Source: Dietzia timorensis
GTDB lineage: Bacteria; Actinomycetota; Actinomycetes; Mycobacteriales; Mycobacteriaceae
Direction of reading: 5' to 3'
Assembly: GCF_001659785.1 (NCBI RefSeq)
Contig: NZ_CP015961.1
Coordinates: 1,736,001 to 1,800,000 of the forward strand
Length of the DNA stretch: 64,000 bases
In this document: in pieces, positions 1 to 8,850 of the stretch
How positions within the stretch are numbered: the first letter of the stretch is position 1
How the letters are laid out: each line of letters begins with the position of its first letter
Program-made: the position numbers and the translations under genes
The notes under the pieces: model-generated
The model's database searches: none
What the model was told of the DNA's origin: nothing
What the model saw: the letters and a program-made list of their open reading frames with translations, nothing else

Positions 1-88
1 GTTGGCGGCAGGCTGGGCGTGATGGGAGACGCCGGGATGTGCATGTCCTCGCTCCGGGTAATCTTCGAAGCCTAGCCGCAGTCGCTGC

Positions 89-634
89 ATGAGAATCGAG
101 GACCGGGTGCAGATACACGACGCCACCGCTGACCATGTCGCAGCGATCGCCGCGATATACAACGATGCCGTGGAAAACACGACAGCAATTTGGAACGACC
201 AGACCGTGGACCAGGATAACCGTGCACGATGGCTCGTGGAACGAACGAATGCGGGGTTTCCTGTACTTGTGTGTAGTTCGCCAATTAACGAATACGAGGT
301 GTTAGGTTACGCGACCTATTCGCAGTGGCGCCCGTTCGATGGTTATCGGCATACGGTCGAGCATTCGGTGTACGTACGCAGCGATCAGCACGGCAAAGGC
401 ATCGGAACCATGCTCATGGAACGGCTTATAGAGCGTGCCCAGCAGTCTGGCGTTCACGTTATGGTCGCAGGAATCGACGCCAGTAATTCGGCGTCGATCG
501 CGCTCCACGAAAAACTCGGATTCGAGATCGTCGGGCGGATGCCGCAGGTCGGCGTCAAATTTGGGCGATGGCTCGATCTCGCATTTCTCCAGCGCACGCT
601 TGAGGGCAGGGAAACGCCGCTGCCACGGGCCTAG
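89..634 (+). CDS. GNAT N-acetyltransferase, phosphinothricin acetyltransferase-like
   Basis: A 181-residue protein with the GNAT fold, predicted to move an acetyl group from acetyl-CoA to an amine. The acetyl-CoA loop is visible as QHGKGIGTMLM (Q/RxxGxG/A pattern), preceded by the strand HSVYVRSDQHG. The C-terminal half (GIDASNSASIALHEKLGFEIVGRMPQ) resembles the Pat/Bar and methionine-sulfone acetyltransferase subgroup. ATG 89 is used; no strong ribosome site precedes it, so a slightly later start is possible. Its stop overlaps the stop of the convergent membrane-protein gene. Substrate is not decidable from sequence. Confidence 0.85.
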   Translation: MRIEDRVQIHDATADHVAAIAAIYNDAVENTTAIWNDQTVDQDNRARWLVERTNAGFPVLVCSSPINEYEVLGYATYSQWRPFDGYRHTVEHSVYVRSDQHGKGIGTMLMERLIERAQQSGVHVMVAGIDASNSASIALHEKLGFEIVGRMPQVGVKFGRWLDLAFLQRTLEGRETPLPRA

Positions 635-1059
635 CCGAACTGGGTGTCGAGGAATCCGGCAAGCAAGAATCCGACTCCTCCGATCTCCCCCACGATAATC
701 GCGACTATGCCGCCGATAACCAACGGCGTGACCGGATGGACCTGGTTGGTGGTGTCTTCTTTCCATCCGTGGAACGCATAGTTAACAATGTTCGCAACGA
801 AGAGAAATACTACGACGCTCACGGCGATCGTGTTGGCCACGGTTGACCATTCATTGAATTGCGCGAGCGGGACGAGGATCAATGTCGCTGCCGCATACAT
901 GAGGGCTGCCCGATGGGCGATATCGACGTAAGGGTGTGCGAGACCATTCTCGCTGTTCACCATTCCGAAAAACTTCCAGATGCCGAGAACCATCCCGAGG
1001 AGCAACATTCCCGCTGCGGACGCAATGGAAATCTGCGTGGGAAGCAGGAGGCTCTCCAT
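631..1059 (-). CDS. small four-helix integral membrane protein, unknown function
   Basis: About 142 residues with four hydrophobic segments (roughly residues 8-30, 48-66, 73-95 and 110-135) separated by short polar loops, and almost no soluble domain. I do not recognise a named family. ATG 1059 is chosen because a GGTGGAG ribosome site lies just upstream; a GTG two codons earlier (1065) is the alternative. The gene is divergent from the FUSC-type transporter across about 120 bp and convergent with the acetyltransferase, overlapping it by 4 bp. A function tied to the neighbouring transporter is possible but unsupported. Confidence 0.7.
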   Translation of the reverse strand: MESLLLPTQISIASAAGMLLLGMVLGIWKFFGMVNSENGLAHPYVDIAHRAALMYAAATLILVPLAQFNEWSTVANTIAVSVVVFLFVANIVNYAFHGWKEDTTNQVHPVTPLVIGGIVAIIVGEIGGVGFLLAGFLDTQFG

Positions 1060-1169
1060 GGTCACTCCACCTTCTTCGGGGCCGATACGGATAACGCACC
1101 ACGCAGCGCAATGGGCCGGCTAGGTGCAGCCACTACCCTGCCATCTGCGGGAATGCTGGTCGTGAGGAG

Positions 1170-1175
1170 TACGGT
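1170..1175 (+). promoter_or_regulatory. -10 box, leaderless promoter of the FUSC gene
   Basis: TACGGT lies 6 nt before GTG 1182 and no ribosome site fits between them, so the transcript would begin at or next to the start codon. Confidence 0.5.
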
Positions 1176-1181
1176 ACACAC

Positions 1182-2918
1182 GTGACCGTAATTCTCCGAC
1201 ATCTGGGTGCAGCATTCAGCGTTAATAATCTTCCTTCGAGGCGACGCCCCGCCACAAAGGTGGCCATCATCCAGCTGATCACCCTTTCTGCCTTTACGGC
1301 GTTCGGTCGATTCGATCTCGCTCTCCTCGCAAGCCTCGGGCTGTTCGCAGTACTTTATGCTCCAGATGCGCCGTACCGTCGACGGCTGATCGTCGTGTCC
1401 ACCGTGGCGCTCGCGCTGTTCGTGTGTGCGCTTCTCGGAATTGCCGTTGGTGGAAGCTCCCCGCTTCTGCTCGTCGCGGTGATCGTGCTGTCGTCCGCGG
1501 CGAGCTTTGCCTGTACGGCGCTCCTGGTTGGTCCGCCGGCAGCGTACTTCTTGATGCTCGGCTGTGGCGTGGTCAACTACATGGTTTATCAGCACGACAT
1601 GCCGGCGAGTCACGTGCTGCTGATGACCCTGGTTGGTGGCGCGGTGGCCGTCGTCGGGACTATGGCAGAGCTTGCAACGCAGCCGCATTTGCCGGAGAAG
1701 AAGGCGGTCAGCGCCGCCATCGCCGCTGTTGATACGTACGCCGAGTCCGCGCCAGGAGAATCGGCGCGGCCGCTGCAACGGAAGGCGTCTGCCGCACTCC
1801 ACAGTGCCTGGACGGCGTTGGATGATGCCGCTCCCCTCTTTCCTCGAGGTCCATGGGCGGGGCGAAGGATGACGACGCTGAACGCGCTTCGCGACGACGT
1901 CGAAAGCGCCGAGTACCGGTTCAACGTCCGGCTCGGCGATGCCGCCGCGCACTACTTCACGGGCAATCGTTTGAATTCGGACGCGTCGTCGGGATTGTTC
2001 GACCGCATGGTGGGGTCGGCAGGAGCATCGAGCGGTCGGCCGAAGGCGCGAGTCCTACTGTCCCATGCTCTTTCGTGGCCATCAGAGAACCTGGTGACCG
2101 CTTCTCGCGTCGCCGTGGCGACGATCATCGCGGGGCTCGTGACCCTCGCGCTAAACGGCGAACACATCTATTGGTCGACGGCTTTCGCCGCGGTGGCGCT
2201 CCACATGGGTGGCGCACGCATCATCCAGTCCTACCGCGCCGTTAACCGCCTTGCGGGCACAGTCCTCGGTATCGGGCTTTTCACGTTGATCGTCTGGGCC
2301 TCGCCTTCCCCCTGGAGCCTGGTGGTCATCCTCGTGTCCCTGCAATTGCTCGTCGAACTCTTCGTCGCCAAGCAGTACGCGTTGGCCACGCTGTTCATTA
2401 CCCCGCTCGCGCTCCTCATTTCTGTGGGGGGCCAGATACCCGACGACCCGTGGCCGATCATGGCCGAACGCCTTCTCGACACGGTGATCGGCGTGGTCGC
2501 GGCATTCATCGCGATCTGGTTGTTCGGCCGCGCGATGCCGGCAAAGGTACTTCGTGCCCAAACATCGCGGACACTGCGTTCGGCCGCAGCGTTCATCTCG
2601 GCGCCTGACGATTCGGATTCGCGAGATTCCCTGTACACCGATCTCCGACTGCTCGATTCTGTGGCCGGCGCCGTCACGACCGAAGAGGGTGGTTCGGACG
2701 CTGTTCACAACGGTCGTGAGATCGCAAATATCGGCTATCTGCTCATCGGCACTCGCACTCTCGACGCCGCCCGCTGGAACGATGCACGGATCGAGAAGGT
2801 GCGCACTCTCATGCTCAACGCGTCCGAGGAACTCGGTGACGGAGGGCGCCAGATGGACGCGAGAATCGATTCGCTCCTCACCCAACTGGCGGCGAGCATC
2901 GAGATCACGGAGCGGTAG
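1182..2918 (+). CDS. FUSC-family inner-membrane protein
   Basis: A 578-residue membrane protein with two helix bundles: about six segments in residues 25-165, a soluble stretch at about 170-300, and a second bundle at about 305-450. The second bundle has the arrangement of the fusaric-acid-resistance-like (FUSC) domain: TASRVAVATIIAG, then an RIIQSYRAVNRLAGT region and repeated helices. Family members export aromatic or weak acids; the substrate here is unknown. A cytoplasmic C-terminal tail of about 120 residues follows. GTG 1182 is used because a -10 box sits 6 nt upstream. The stop abuts that of the convergent hydrolase gene. Confidence 0.78.
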   Translation: MTVILRHLGAAFSVNNLPSRRRPATKVAIIQLITLSAFTAFGRFDLALLASLGLFAVLYAPDAPYRRRLIVVSTVALALFVCALLGIAVGGSSPLLLVAVIVLSSAASFACTALLVGPPAAYFLMLGCGVVNYMVYQHDMPASHVLLMTLVGGAVAVVGTMAELATQPHLPEKKAVSAAIAAVDTYAESAPGESARPLQRKASAALHSAWTALDDAAPLFPRGPWAGRRMTTLNALRDDVESAEYRFNVRLGDAAAHYFTGNRLNSDASSGLFDRMVGSAGASSGRPKARVLLSHALSWPSENLVTASRVAVATIIAGLVTLALNGEHIYWSTAFAAVALHMGGARIIQSYRAVNRLAGTVLGIGLFTLIVWASPSPWSLVVILVSLQLLVELFVAKQYALATLFITPLALLISVGGQIPDDPWPIMAERLLDTVIGVVAAFIAIWLFGRAMPAKVLRAQTSRTLRSAAAFISAPDDSDSRDSLYTDLRLLDSVAGAVTTEEGGSDAVHNGREIANIGYLLIGTRTLDAARWNDARIEKVRTLMLNASEELGDGGRQMDARIDSLLTQLAASIEITER

Positions 2919-4676
2919 CTATCCGCGCGGCTGCGACTCCATCGCCTCATTGTGCAGTCGCTGGAACCTCTCCGCGGCCTCCTCGCCCCATCCTGGCCGT
3001 TCGGTGATGGTCGCCCAACCGTCGATGATCTCGTTGTCGTATAAATGACCGTAGCCCTGGCCTCCCCCGACGGCGTTGCCAAGATCCGCGGTGACCTGCC
3101 AAAAGGTGCCGATGGGTAGGTACGTCATATCAGGATGGCGCCCCTCGCCCGGCTCCTCCTCGAGCCAATCGGGACGTTCGAAAAGTAGATCGCTGTTCCA
3201 CCACACCACCGGGTCGGTGGCGTGCTGCACGTAGAGAATCCGGGGAGACAGCCACTCTCCCACTCCTTCGCGAAACTCGGCAGGGTTCTCGGAAAACCGG
3301 ACCAGCAAACCGTCGGCGTACGTCGGCTCTACTTCTGTCGTGCCCGGGTCTCTTCGTGAGACCAGCGAGTTCCAGATCGTGCTCGAGTTCGGCGGACCCA
3401 TCCAGAGCACTCCATCGACGGTCGAACGAATGTCGCGCAGACCGGAGAAGGCACCCTCGCCGGCGAGAGTTCCAAGCGATTCCCCGTAGACGTAGAGCTT
3501 CGGTTTGTGCGCATCGGCGGGAAGGGAATCGCGCCACGCGGCGACCGCGCTGACCAGTGCACTTCCCGCCGCACGGGCCTTGTCCTGGTCTGCGAGGAAC
3601 GAAATCCAGCTGGGCAGGAACGAATACTGCGTGCCGACGATCGCGGTATCTCCTGCGCCGAGTAACTCGATGGCCTGTGCGGCGTTCGGGTTGATCCATC
3701 CCGTGCCGGTGGTGGGGACGATCGCCACGGATTCCCGTTCCCAGGCTCGAGTGCGGTTGAGTTCGTCCACTACGAGTGAGGCACGTCCGTCGTCATCGGA
3801 TGCTGATTCGATTCCCGAATACAGCCGGATCGGTTCTTTCGCCTCCTCGCCGAGCAGCATGGAGAGTTCGTCGGCGCGCAGCCCGCCGTCGACGAACCGA
3901 CGGCCCTGCATCCCGAGGTCCTCGAAATCGACGACGGAGTCGGGGCTCCCCGAACGTTCGGACTCGGCAGGCTCGGTGACGCCGTCGATGGCGTTGTCGT
4001 TTTGCGCGCTGAAGAGCATGTTCGCGCCTTCGAAGAACACGCGTAGCACGACGCCCTGTCCCAGCCCAAGTGCCAGGATGACTACGGCGACAATACCGAC
4101 GAACCGGGCGGCCGGACGCGGGACCCGGAGCCTTCGTTGTAGAAACCGCGACACCCACGCGACGAGCCAGACCACTTCCCTGCCAATTGTCAGGATGACG
4201 AAGAACACGGCGAGCGCGATCACCGGGATACCGAGGTAAAGCAGCCACGACTGGGTCGATGCGTCGACGAGTGCCGCGGATTGGTCGTGCCACCGCACCG
4301 CGGAGATCGAGCCGATCACGACGTACACGATGACCAGGAACGGGATGAGTTTGTGCGACCAGTAGATGAGCGAATCGCCGATCCGGCGCCAACTGTCGGT
4401 GAGCGTGATCTGCGGTGCTACGTAGCGCAGGTGGATACTGCGGATAATGATCGCGAGAACGTACCCGGTGAAAAGTGCGATTCCGGTGATAAGGCCCTGG
4501 AAGTACCACACCCTCGGCAGAAGCGAGGGCATGAACGAGATCCAGGCGAGGACCGCGGCCCCGATCAGTCCGGAATCGCGTAGCTTCCAGCGGTTGGTGA
4601 GGCCGTGCAGTGCGACGAACCACCGCGGATAGAGAACTTGCCGTGTATCGCGCGCCGAAATCGCCTGTCGACTCAT
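2919..4676 (-). CDS. membrane-anchored alpha/beta hydrolase (Rv1069c-like)
   Basis: A 585-residue protein. The N-terminal third carries about five membrane helices (for example ISFMPSLLPRVWYFQGLITGIALFTG split across residues 45-75, and segments near 110, 150 and 200). The C-terminal two thirds is an alpha/beta hydrolase domain with the nucleophile elbow YGESLG near residue 398, so Ser is the likely nucleophile. This matches the actinobacterial two-domain family that includes Rv1069c (Abhydrolase_9 with its N-terminal partner domain). Substrate is unknown; a lipid or envelope ester is a guess. Its ATG overlaps the stop of the upstream small gene (ATGA), so the two are probably co-transcribed. 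Confidence 0.8.
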   Translation of the reverse strand: MSRQAISARDTRQVLYPRWFVALHGLTNRWKLRDSGLIGAAVLAWISFMPSLLPRVWYFQGLITGIALFTGYVLAIIIRSIHLRYVAPQITLTDSWRRIGDSLIYWSHKLIPFLVIVYVVIGSISAVRWHDQSAALVDASTQSWLLYLGIPVIALAVFFVILTIGREVVWLVAWVSRFLQRRLRVPRPAARFVGIVAVVILALGLGQGVVLRVFFEGANMLFSAQNDNAIDGVTEPAESERSGSPDSVVDFEDLGMQGRRFVDGGLRADELSMLLGEEAKEPIRLYSGIESASDDDGRASLVVDELNRTRAWERESVAIVPTTGTGWINPNAAQAIELLGAGDTAIVGTQYSFLPSWISFLADQDKARAAGSALVSAVAAWRDSLPADAHKPKLYVYGESLGTLAGEGAFSGLRDIRSTVDGVLWMGPPNSSTIWNSLVSRRDPGTTEVEPTYADGLLVRFSENPAEFREGVGEWLSPRILYVQHATDPVVWWNSDLLFERPDWLEEEPGEGRHPDMTYLPIGTFWQVTADLGNAVGGGQGYGHLYDNEIIDGWATITERPGWGEEAAERFQRLHNEAMESQPRG

Positions 4677-5044
4677 CTGATGCGCTCGGCTTCGCGGGCG
4701 CTACGCACCAACTTGGCCGCGAGGTCCCCGATCTCCTTCGTGCTTGCGCCCTCGTCCACTGCCGTCTGGAGGTCTTCGGCGGCACAGCGGAGCATGAATG
4801 CTCGCTCCGAAATCGAAGTGGCCTCGGCTTCGGTGAGCACCACGGTCCCCTCGGGAAGGTGCAAACGCGACGTCATCTGGCGGTGTTCGTATGCCCGCTG
4901 ACGGCACGATCGCTTGCAGTATTTCCGGCGGCGACCGCTCGCTGGCTGCGACACCGGGCGACCACACCACTGGCACGGTGCGACATCATCAAGATGCGCC
5001 GCGGTGTCGTCCCCTGCCCGGGAGTCTGGATGTTCGTCGGTCAC
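4673..5044 (-). CDS. small Cys-rich protein next to rbpA (Rv2049c-like)
   Basis: About 123 residues. The centre reads CQWCGRPV followed by a basic stretch RKYCKRSCRQRAYEHRQ, so four cysteines (CxxC then CxxxC) could bind one zinc. The tail is helical and Ala/Arg-rich. A small protein of this kind beside rbpA is known in mycobacteria (Rv2049c). GTG 5044 is chosen because the in-frame extension to ATG 5146 would run across the rbpA promoter. It overlaps the downstream hydrolase gene by 4 bp. Nucleic-acid binding is plausible from the basic zinc-finger-like motif but is inference. Confidence 0.65.
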   Translation of the reverse strand: MTDEHPDSRAGDDTAAHLDDVAPCQWCGRPVSQPASGRRRKYCKRSCRQRAYEHRQMTSRLHLPEGTVVLTEAEATSISERAFMLRCAAEDLQTAVDEGASTKEIGDLAAKLVRSAREAERIR

Positions 5045-5113
5045 GGCGGCTACAATACGCGGAGACGTTACACGCGCGCACGCGGGGCTCGCGGCCCCGC
5101 GGGAAGTTGCAGC

Positions 5114-5140
5114 GGGAACAATTGCCCAGTCTCGCGCGTT
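5114..5140 (+). promoter_or_regulatory. sigma-H/E/R-like promoter of rbpA
   Basis: GGGAAC at 5114-5119 is followed by 17 nt and CGTT at 5137-5140. This matches the GGAA(C/T)-N17-19-GTT pattern of thiol/heat-stress ECF sigma factors of the SigH/SigR/SigE group. An overlapping TATACAT at 5140-5146 could also serve a housekeeping -10. Transcription would start near 5147, leaving a leader of about 38 nt with a GAAGGAG ribosome site. Confidence 0.6.
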
Positions 5141-5184
5141 ATACATGCTGGAAACATCTAGGCACCAAGCGAAGGAGCCCTTTT

Positions 5185-5529
5185 ATGGCAGATCGAGTAT
5201 TGCGCGGAAGTCGCCTCGGTGCGGTCAGTTACGAGACGGACCGGGATCACGATCTCGCCCCGCGCCGCACAGCCCGTTACCAGACCGAGAACGGCGATAT
5301 CTACGAGATCCCCTTCGCGGACGAGGCGGAGATCCCCGGCACCTGGATGTGCAAGAACGGCCAGGAGGGCAAGCTGCTCGACGGCCCGGCCCCAGAATCC
5401 AAGAAGGTGAAGCCGCCGCGTACCCACTGGGACATGTTGCTCGAGCGTCGTTCCATGGACGAGCTCGACGATCTGCTCAAGGAGCGCCTCGACGTGCTTA
5501 AGAAGCGTCGGCGCGCCGGCAGCCGCTAG
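5185..5529 (+). CDS. rbpA: RNA polymerase-binding protein RbpA
   Basis: A 114-residue protein that binds the principal sigma factor and RNA polymerase and stabilises the open complex; it is specific to actinobacteria. Family signatures are visible: the N-terminal MADRVLRGSRLGAVSYETDRD, the core HDLAPRRTARYQTENGD, and the C-terminal sigma-interaction region THWDMLLERRSMDELDDLL ending in a basic tail. Length is typical. ATG 5185 has a clear GAAGGAG site 7 nt upstream. It is divergent from the Cys-rich gene and ends at a hairpin shared with the convergent methyltransferase gene. Confidence 0.97.
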   Translation: MADRVLRGSRLGAVSYETDRDHDLAPRRTARYQTENGDIYEIPFADEAEIPGTWMCKNGQEGKLLDGPAPESKKVKPPRTHWDMLLERRSMDELDDLLKERLDVLKKRRRAGSR

Positions 5530-5570
5530 CAGATCGGGGCCCATTCCCACGCGGTTTTCTCATCGATGAC

Positions 5571-5595
5571 GGCGGACACCGAAAAGGTGTCCGCC
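5571..5595. terminator. hairpin between convergent rbpA and methyltransferase genes
   Basis: A perfect 10-bp stem, GGCGGACACC paired with GGTGTCCGCC, around a GAAAA loop. The downstream tract GATCTCTATTT is only moderately T-rich, so it may act as a bidirectional terminator. Confidence 0.7.
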
Positions 5596-5642
5596 GATCT
5601 CTATTTACCCCGCCTTGGGGCCGCGGGCCGCGCGGGGCGTGC

Positions 5643-6302
5643 TCAGCGCTCGCGGCGCAGAAGCACGACCGTGTCCTTCATGTGCCCGATCTGGCCCTCA
5701 GGCCCGGTCGCCTTGCGTTCTCGTACCTCGCTGATCTGCACAGTCCAGGATCCGGCTGGGACGGACAGGTCGAGCACCTCGCCCCAGGGCGTTGGCATGT
5801 CGCCGTGGCCGCGATGCTCAGCTGGGGCCCAGTCCGGCGGTGCAAAGTGGCTTAGAGCGAAGAGATAGCCGCCGGGGCGCACCATTTCTCCGGCGAGGTT
5901 GATGATTCCGACCCGGTCGAAATCGTCCAGCGGCGACTGGAAGAAGCTTGCAGTCACGAGATCAAGGGGGCCAAGAGCCTCGACCCGCGCACGAGCCAGC
6001 CACGGTGCTAGATCTCCGGAATCGAACGTAGCCGACCCCGGCATCGAATCCCGGTTCTGCTCTGCGGCGGCACGCGCCCGGGAGACGGCGGTGGACGAAA
6101 TATCGACCCCGGTCGCGTCCCAGCCCTGACCGGCGAGCCACAGCACGTCCGCACCCTCACCGCAGCCGAGATCGAGGCTTCTCCCAGGGGAAAGAGCTCC
6201 GACGACGTCAACGAGCACGGGGTTCGGGTTGCCGCTCCACCGGGACTTTCCGGCGTAAAGGTCTTCCCAGAACTCGGTGGGGTCGGACTGAGTCTCGTGC
6301 AT
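5643..6302 (-). CDS. class I SAM-dependent methyltransferase
   Basis: A 219-residue Rossmann-fold methyltransferase. Motif I is LDLGCGEGADVLWLA (residues about 43-57), the acidic ribose-binding residue follows in ATGVDISSTAVSRAR, and a motif near LVTASFF precedes the late strand region. N-terminal FWEDLYAGKSRWSGNPNPVL resembles the TehB/thiopurine-methyltransferase-like subgroup that acts on small molecules. ATG 6302 has an AAAGGAG site 6 nt upstream. It is the last gene of the amidohydrolase-like/lnt/ppm operon. Substrate unknown. Confidence 0.85.
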   Translation of the reverse strand: MHETQSDPTEFWEDLYAGKSRWSGNPNPVLVDVVGALSPGRSLDLGCGEGADVLWLAGQGWDATGVDISSTAVSRARAAAEQNRDSMPGSATFDSGDLAPWLARARVEALGPLDLVTASFFQSPLDDFDRVGIINLAGEMVRPGGYLFALSHFAPPDWAPAEHRGHGDMPTPWGEVLDLSVPAGSWTVQISEVRERKATGPEGQIGHMKDTVVLLRRER

Positions 6303-6336
6303 GCATGCTCCTTTCGCGAGCCCTTGGACCGGCCGG

Positions 6337-7089
6337 CTACGAGCGCCCGAAGAGCGATCGCAGCTGCGATGCGCGGTGCTCGAACCCCCAACGGGCGACG
6401 TTGACCGCGGCTTCGCGGAAAATCGATTCGCTCATTTTCGACTGCCCGACAGTGCGCTCTACGAAAGTAATGGGCACCTCGACGATTCGGCATCCGGCTT
6501 GTCGCAGACGCCAGGTCATATCGATTTGAAAGCAATAGCCAGCGGAGTCGATCGTACCGAAATCCAGGGATGCCAAAGCTTCTGCCTTGTAGGCGCGATA
6601 CCCGGCGGTGATGTCGTTGACCTCGGCGCCGAGCATGATCTTGGAGTACAGGTTACCGCCGCGCGAGATGAGATGGCGGCTCAGCGGCCAGTTCTCGATC
6701 CGGCCGCCCGGCACGTAACGCGAACCGATCGCGAGATCCGCTCCCTGTTGGACGGCGCCGATAAGCGTGGGAAGTGATTCGGGCGGATGCGAGCCGTCTG
6801 CATCCATCTCGATGATGACGCCATAGCCACGTTCGAGTGCCCAACGGAAACCCGCGATGTATGCCGCTCCTAGTCCCTCCTTGCCCTTGCGGTGGAGTAC
6901 ATGGATCCGGCCGTGGATATCGCCCGCGGCGAGTTCGTCGGCAACCTCCCCGGTGCCGTCAGGGCTGTTGTCATCGGCGATGAGGACATCTGTGTCAGGC
7001 ACAGCCACCAAGAGGCGCGCGATTATCGAGGGAAGATTTTCCCGTTCGTTGTATGTCGGCATGATCACCAACGATTCGGAATTGCTCAT
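6337..7089 (-). CDS. ppm1: polyprenol monophosphomannose synthase
   Basis: A 250-residue GT2 glycosyltransferase that transfers mannose from GDP-mannose to polyprenyl phosphate, giving the donor used for lipoarabinomannan synthesis and protein mannosylation. Visible are the start VIMPTYNERENLP, the first acidic motif ADDNSPDGTG (near residue 38), the metal-binding DADGSHPPE (near 95) and the dolichol-phosphate-mannose-synthase signature GSRYVPGG. Unlike M. tuberculosis Ppm1, it is not fused to the acyltransferase domain; the two are adjacent genes 12 bp apart, as in corynebacteria. ATG 7089 has a GAGGGAG site. Confidence 0.93.
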   Translation of the reverse strand: MSNSESLVIMPTYNERENLPSIIARLLVAVPDTDVLIADDNSPDGTGEVADELAAGDIHGRIHVLHRKGKEGLGAAYIAGFRWALERGYGVIIEMDADGSHPPESLPTLIGAVQQGADLAIGSRYVPGGRIENWPLSRHLISRGGNLYSKIMLGAEVNDITAGYRAYKAEALASLDFGTIDSAGYCFQIDMTWRLRQAGCRIVEVPITFVERTVGQSKMSESIFREAAVNVARWGFEHRASQLRSLFGRS

Positions 7090-7101
7090 TCTCCCTCTTT
7101 C

Positions 7102-8850
7102 CTAGACGGTGCTATGGCGACGGCGACGCTCGAGGGTCGGAAGTCTATTGAGCACGAGCATGGCGCCCAGTGCCCCGAGAAGCCCGAAGAACGCGAGGAC
7201 GTATTCGACTTTCGCTCCCAGTCGCGTAGCGAGCGTACCAGTGGGGACGTCGCCGAACGACGCGGTGAGCACGTCAGCGGTGGACAACTCCGTCTCCGAC
7301 TCGATTCGTCCCCGTTCGTTGATCACAGCCGACACACCGTTGGTTGAGGCGACTACCACGGGGATGTGGTGCTCTACGGCCTGGACGCGGCTCATGGCGA
7401 GCTGCTGGTAGGTCATCGGTGACTCGCCGAACGTTGCGTTGTTGGTGGGTACCGTAAGGATCCGGGCACCGTCCTTTACCGCGTCTGTCGCCGCGCGGGT
7501 GAACGCGATCTCGAAACACGTGGCGACGCCGATCTTCGTGTCCCCGACGCGAAGAGTCCAGTCAGGCGGGCCGGGTTCGAAATATCCGGCGCGCTCGGCG
7601 ATGGGGAAGATCGATTCCCAGAAGCCGCGCCACGGGAGCCACTCGCCGAACGGTTGGACGAAGTACTTGTCGTGCCGGGCTGTTTCACCCTTTCCCGGCT
7701 CCCATACGAGCATCGAGTTTGTGGCCGATGGCTCCTCTTCGCTTCCTGTCGGAATGACCGAACCGACGATGATCGGGACATTGATGGCATCCGTGGCCTC
7801 GTCGACGAGTTCGCGTGCCTGTTCGTTGTAGACGGGATTGACGTCGGCAGCGTTCTCGGGCCACAACACGATGTCGGGCTGCTCGGCGCGTCCGGAGGCC
7901 ACATCATCGGCCAGCCGCAGCGTCTCGTCGACGTGATTTTGTAGCACCTGGAAACGCTGCGAATTGAAGTCCAGTCCGGTACGTGGGACGTTGCCCTGCA
8001 CGGCTGCCACATTGAGGGGAACCTGGTCGTCCGGATGCCTGGTGCCGCTCGCCATCGGCGTGAAGGCGAGGCCGACGGTCACCGAGAGTAAGACGACCAC
8101 ATATCCCGCGAGCGTGATCGGGGCGCGATAACTACTCGGCGCGGTGACATGACGCCACTGCCACGCGACGACGAAGATCGCGAGCATTGCGCCGATGAGC
8201 GCGACGATATAACTGAGTCCGGGTGTCGTGGTGATCGGTGTGAGAAACACGAGCGGGCCGTTGGCCTGACCGAATGCGAGCCGACCCCACGGGAATCCGT
8301 TCCAGGGCCACGACGAGCGAAGGAATTCGGTCGCCAGCCACCACGCCGGGAGAAACAGCGCCGTGGACAAGTACGTGAGCGTGGTCATCGTCGAGCGGTG
8401 AAGTACCCGAAGCATCAACGATGCGCCGAGAGCGAAGAGCGCCGTATACAGCGATTCCACGAGCGACAGACCGACCGCCGCATACCACCCGACGTACATG
8501 CCCACCCATGGCAAGAGCAGCCCGAAGAACGCCATCCCGAACACGATGCCGAGTCCGATGGCCATCCACGATCCCGGAATGTGCGCGGTGTGCCTTTCGA
8601 ATTTGCTGTCCGGTTTCGGCTTCGGCCCCATATCCCAGGGGGTCAGCGATACGAGAAACAGCGCGATTCCGAACGGCGCCGTGAACCACCAGGCGACTGG
8701 CGGGAACGACAGGAACACCAGGACGCCGCCCAGCGCGGCCAGGCCGAACCTCAGCAGGGTGAGGAACCGAGAGTAGCCGGCGGTGAGCTCTACACCCTCG
8801 GCCTTACCTGCGGCGTCCTTCGTTGCGGCGGGCTTCTTCCCGAGCTTCAT
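7102..8850 (-). CDS. lnt: apolipoprotein N-acyltransferase
   Basis: A 582-residue membrane enzyme that N-acylates the lipid-modified cysteine of lipoproteins. The N-terminal half has multiple hydrophobic helices; the C-terminal half is a nitrilase-type domain in which the Glu-Lys-Cys triad is visible: VLWPENAAD (Glu near 331), RHDKYFVQPFGEWLPWR (Lys near 393) and GVATCFEIAF (Cys near 444). ATG 8850 starts MKLGKK and overlaps the stop of the upstream gene by 4 bp; open reading continuing upstream of this ATG is only a frame shadow. It is the separate-gene equivalent (ppm2) of the N-terminal domain of mycobacterial Ppm1. Confidence 0.92.
   Translation of the reverse strand: MKLGKKPAATKDAAGKAEGVELTAGYSRFLTLLRFGLAALGGVLVFLSFPPVAWWFTAPFGIALFLVSLTPWDMGPKPKPDSKFERHTAHIPGSWMAIGLGIVFGMAFFGLLLPWVGMYVGWYAAVGLSLVESLYTALFALGASLMLRVLHRSTMTTLTYLSTALFLPAWWLATEFLRSSWPWNGFPWGRLAFGQANGPLVFLTPITTTPGLSYIVALIGAMLAIFVVAWQWRHVTAPSSYRAPITLAGYVVVLLSVTVGLAFTPMASGTRHPDDQVPLNVAAVQGNVPRTGLDFNSQRFQVLQNHVDETLRLADDVASGRAEQPDIVLWPENAADVNPVYNEQARELVDEATDAINVPIIVGSVIPTGSEEEPSATNSMLVWEPGKGETARHDKYFVQPFGEWLPWRGFWESIFPIAERAGYFEPGPPDWTLRVGDTKIGVATCFEIAFTRAATDAVKDGARILTVPTNNATFGESPMTYQQLAMSRVQAVEHHIPVVVASTNGVSAVINERGRIESETELSTADVLTASFGDVPTGTLATRLGAKVEYVLAFFGLLGALGAMLVLNRLPTLERRRRHSTV

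Noticed and set aside
5045-5146. Longer start (ATG 5146) for the Cys-rich gene
   Set aside because: The extra residues look random and the extension runs across the rbpA promoter; GTG 5044 is preferred.
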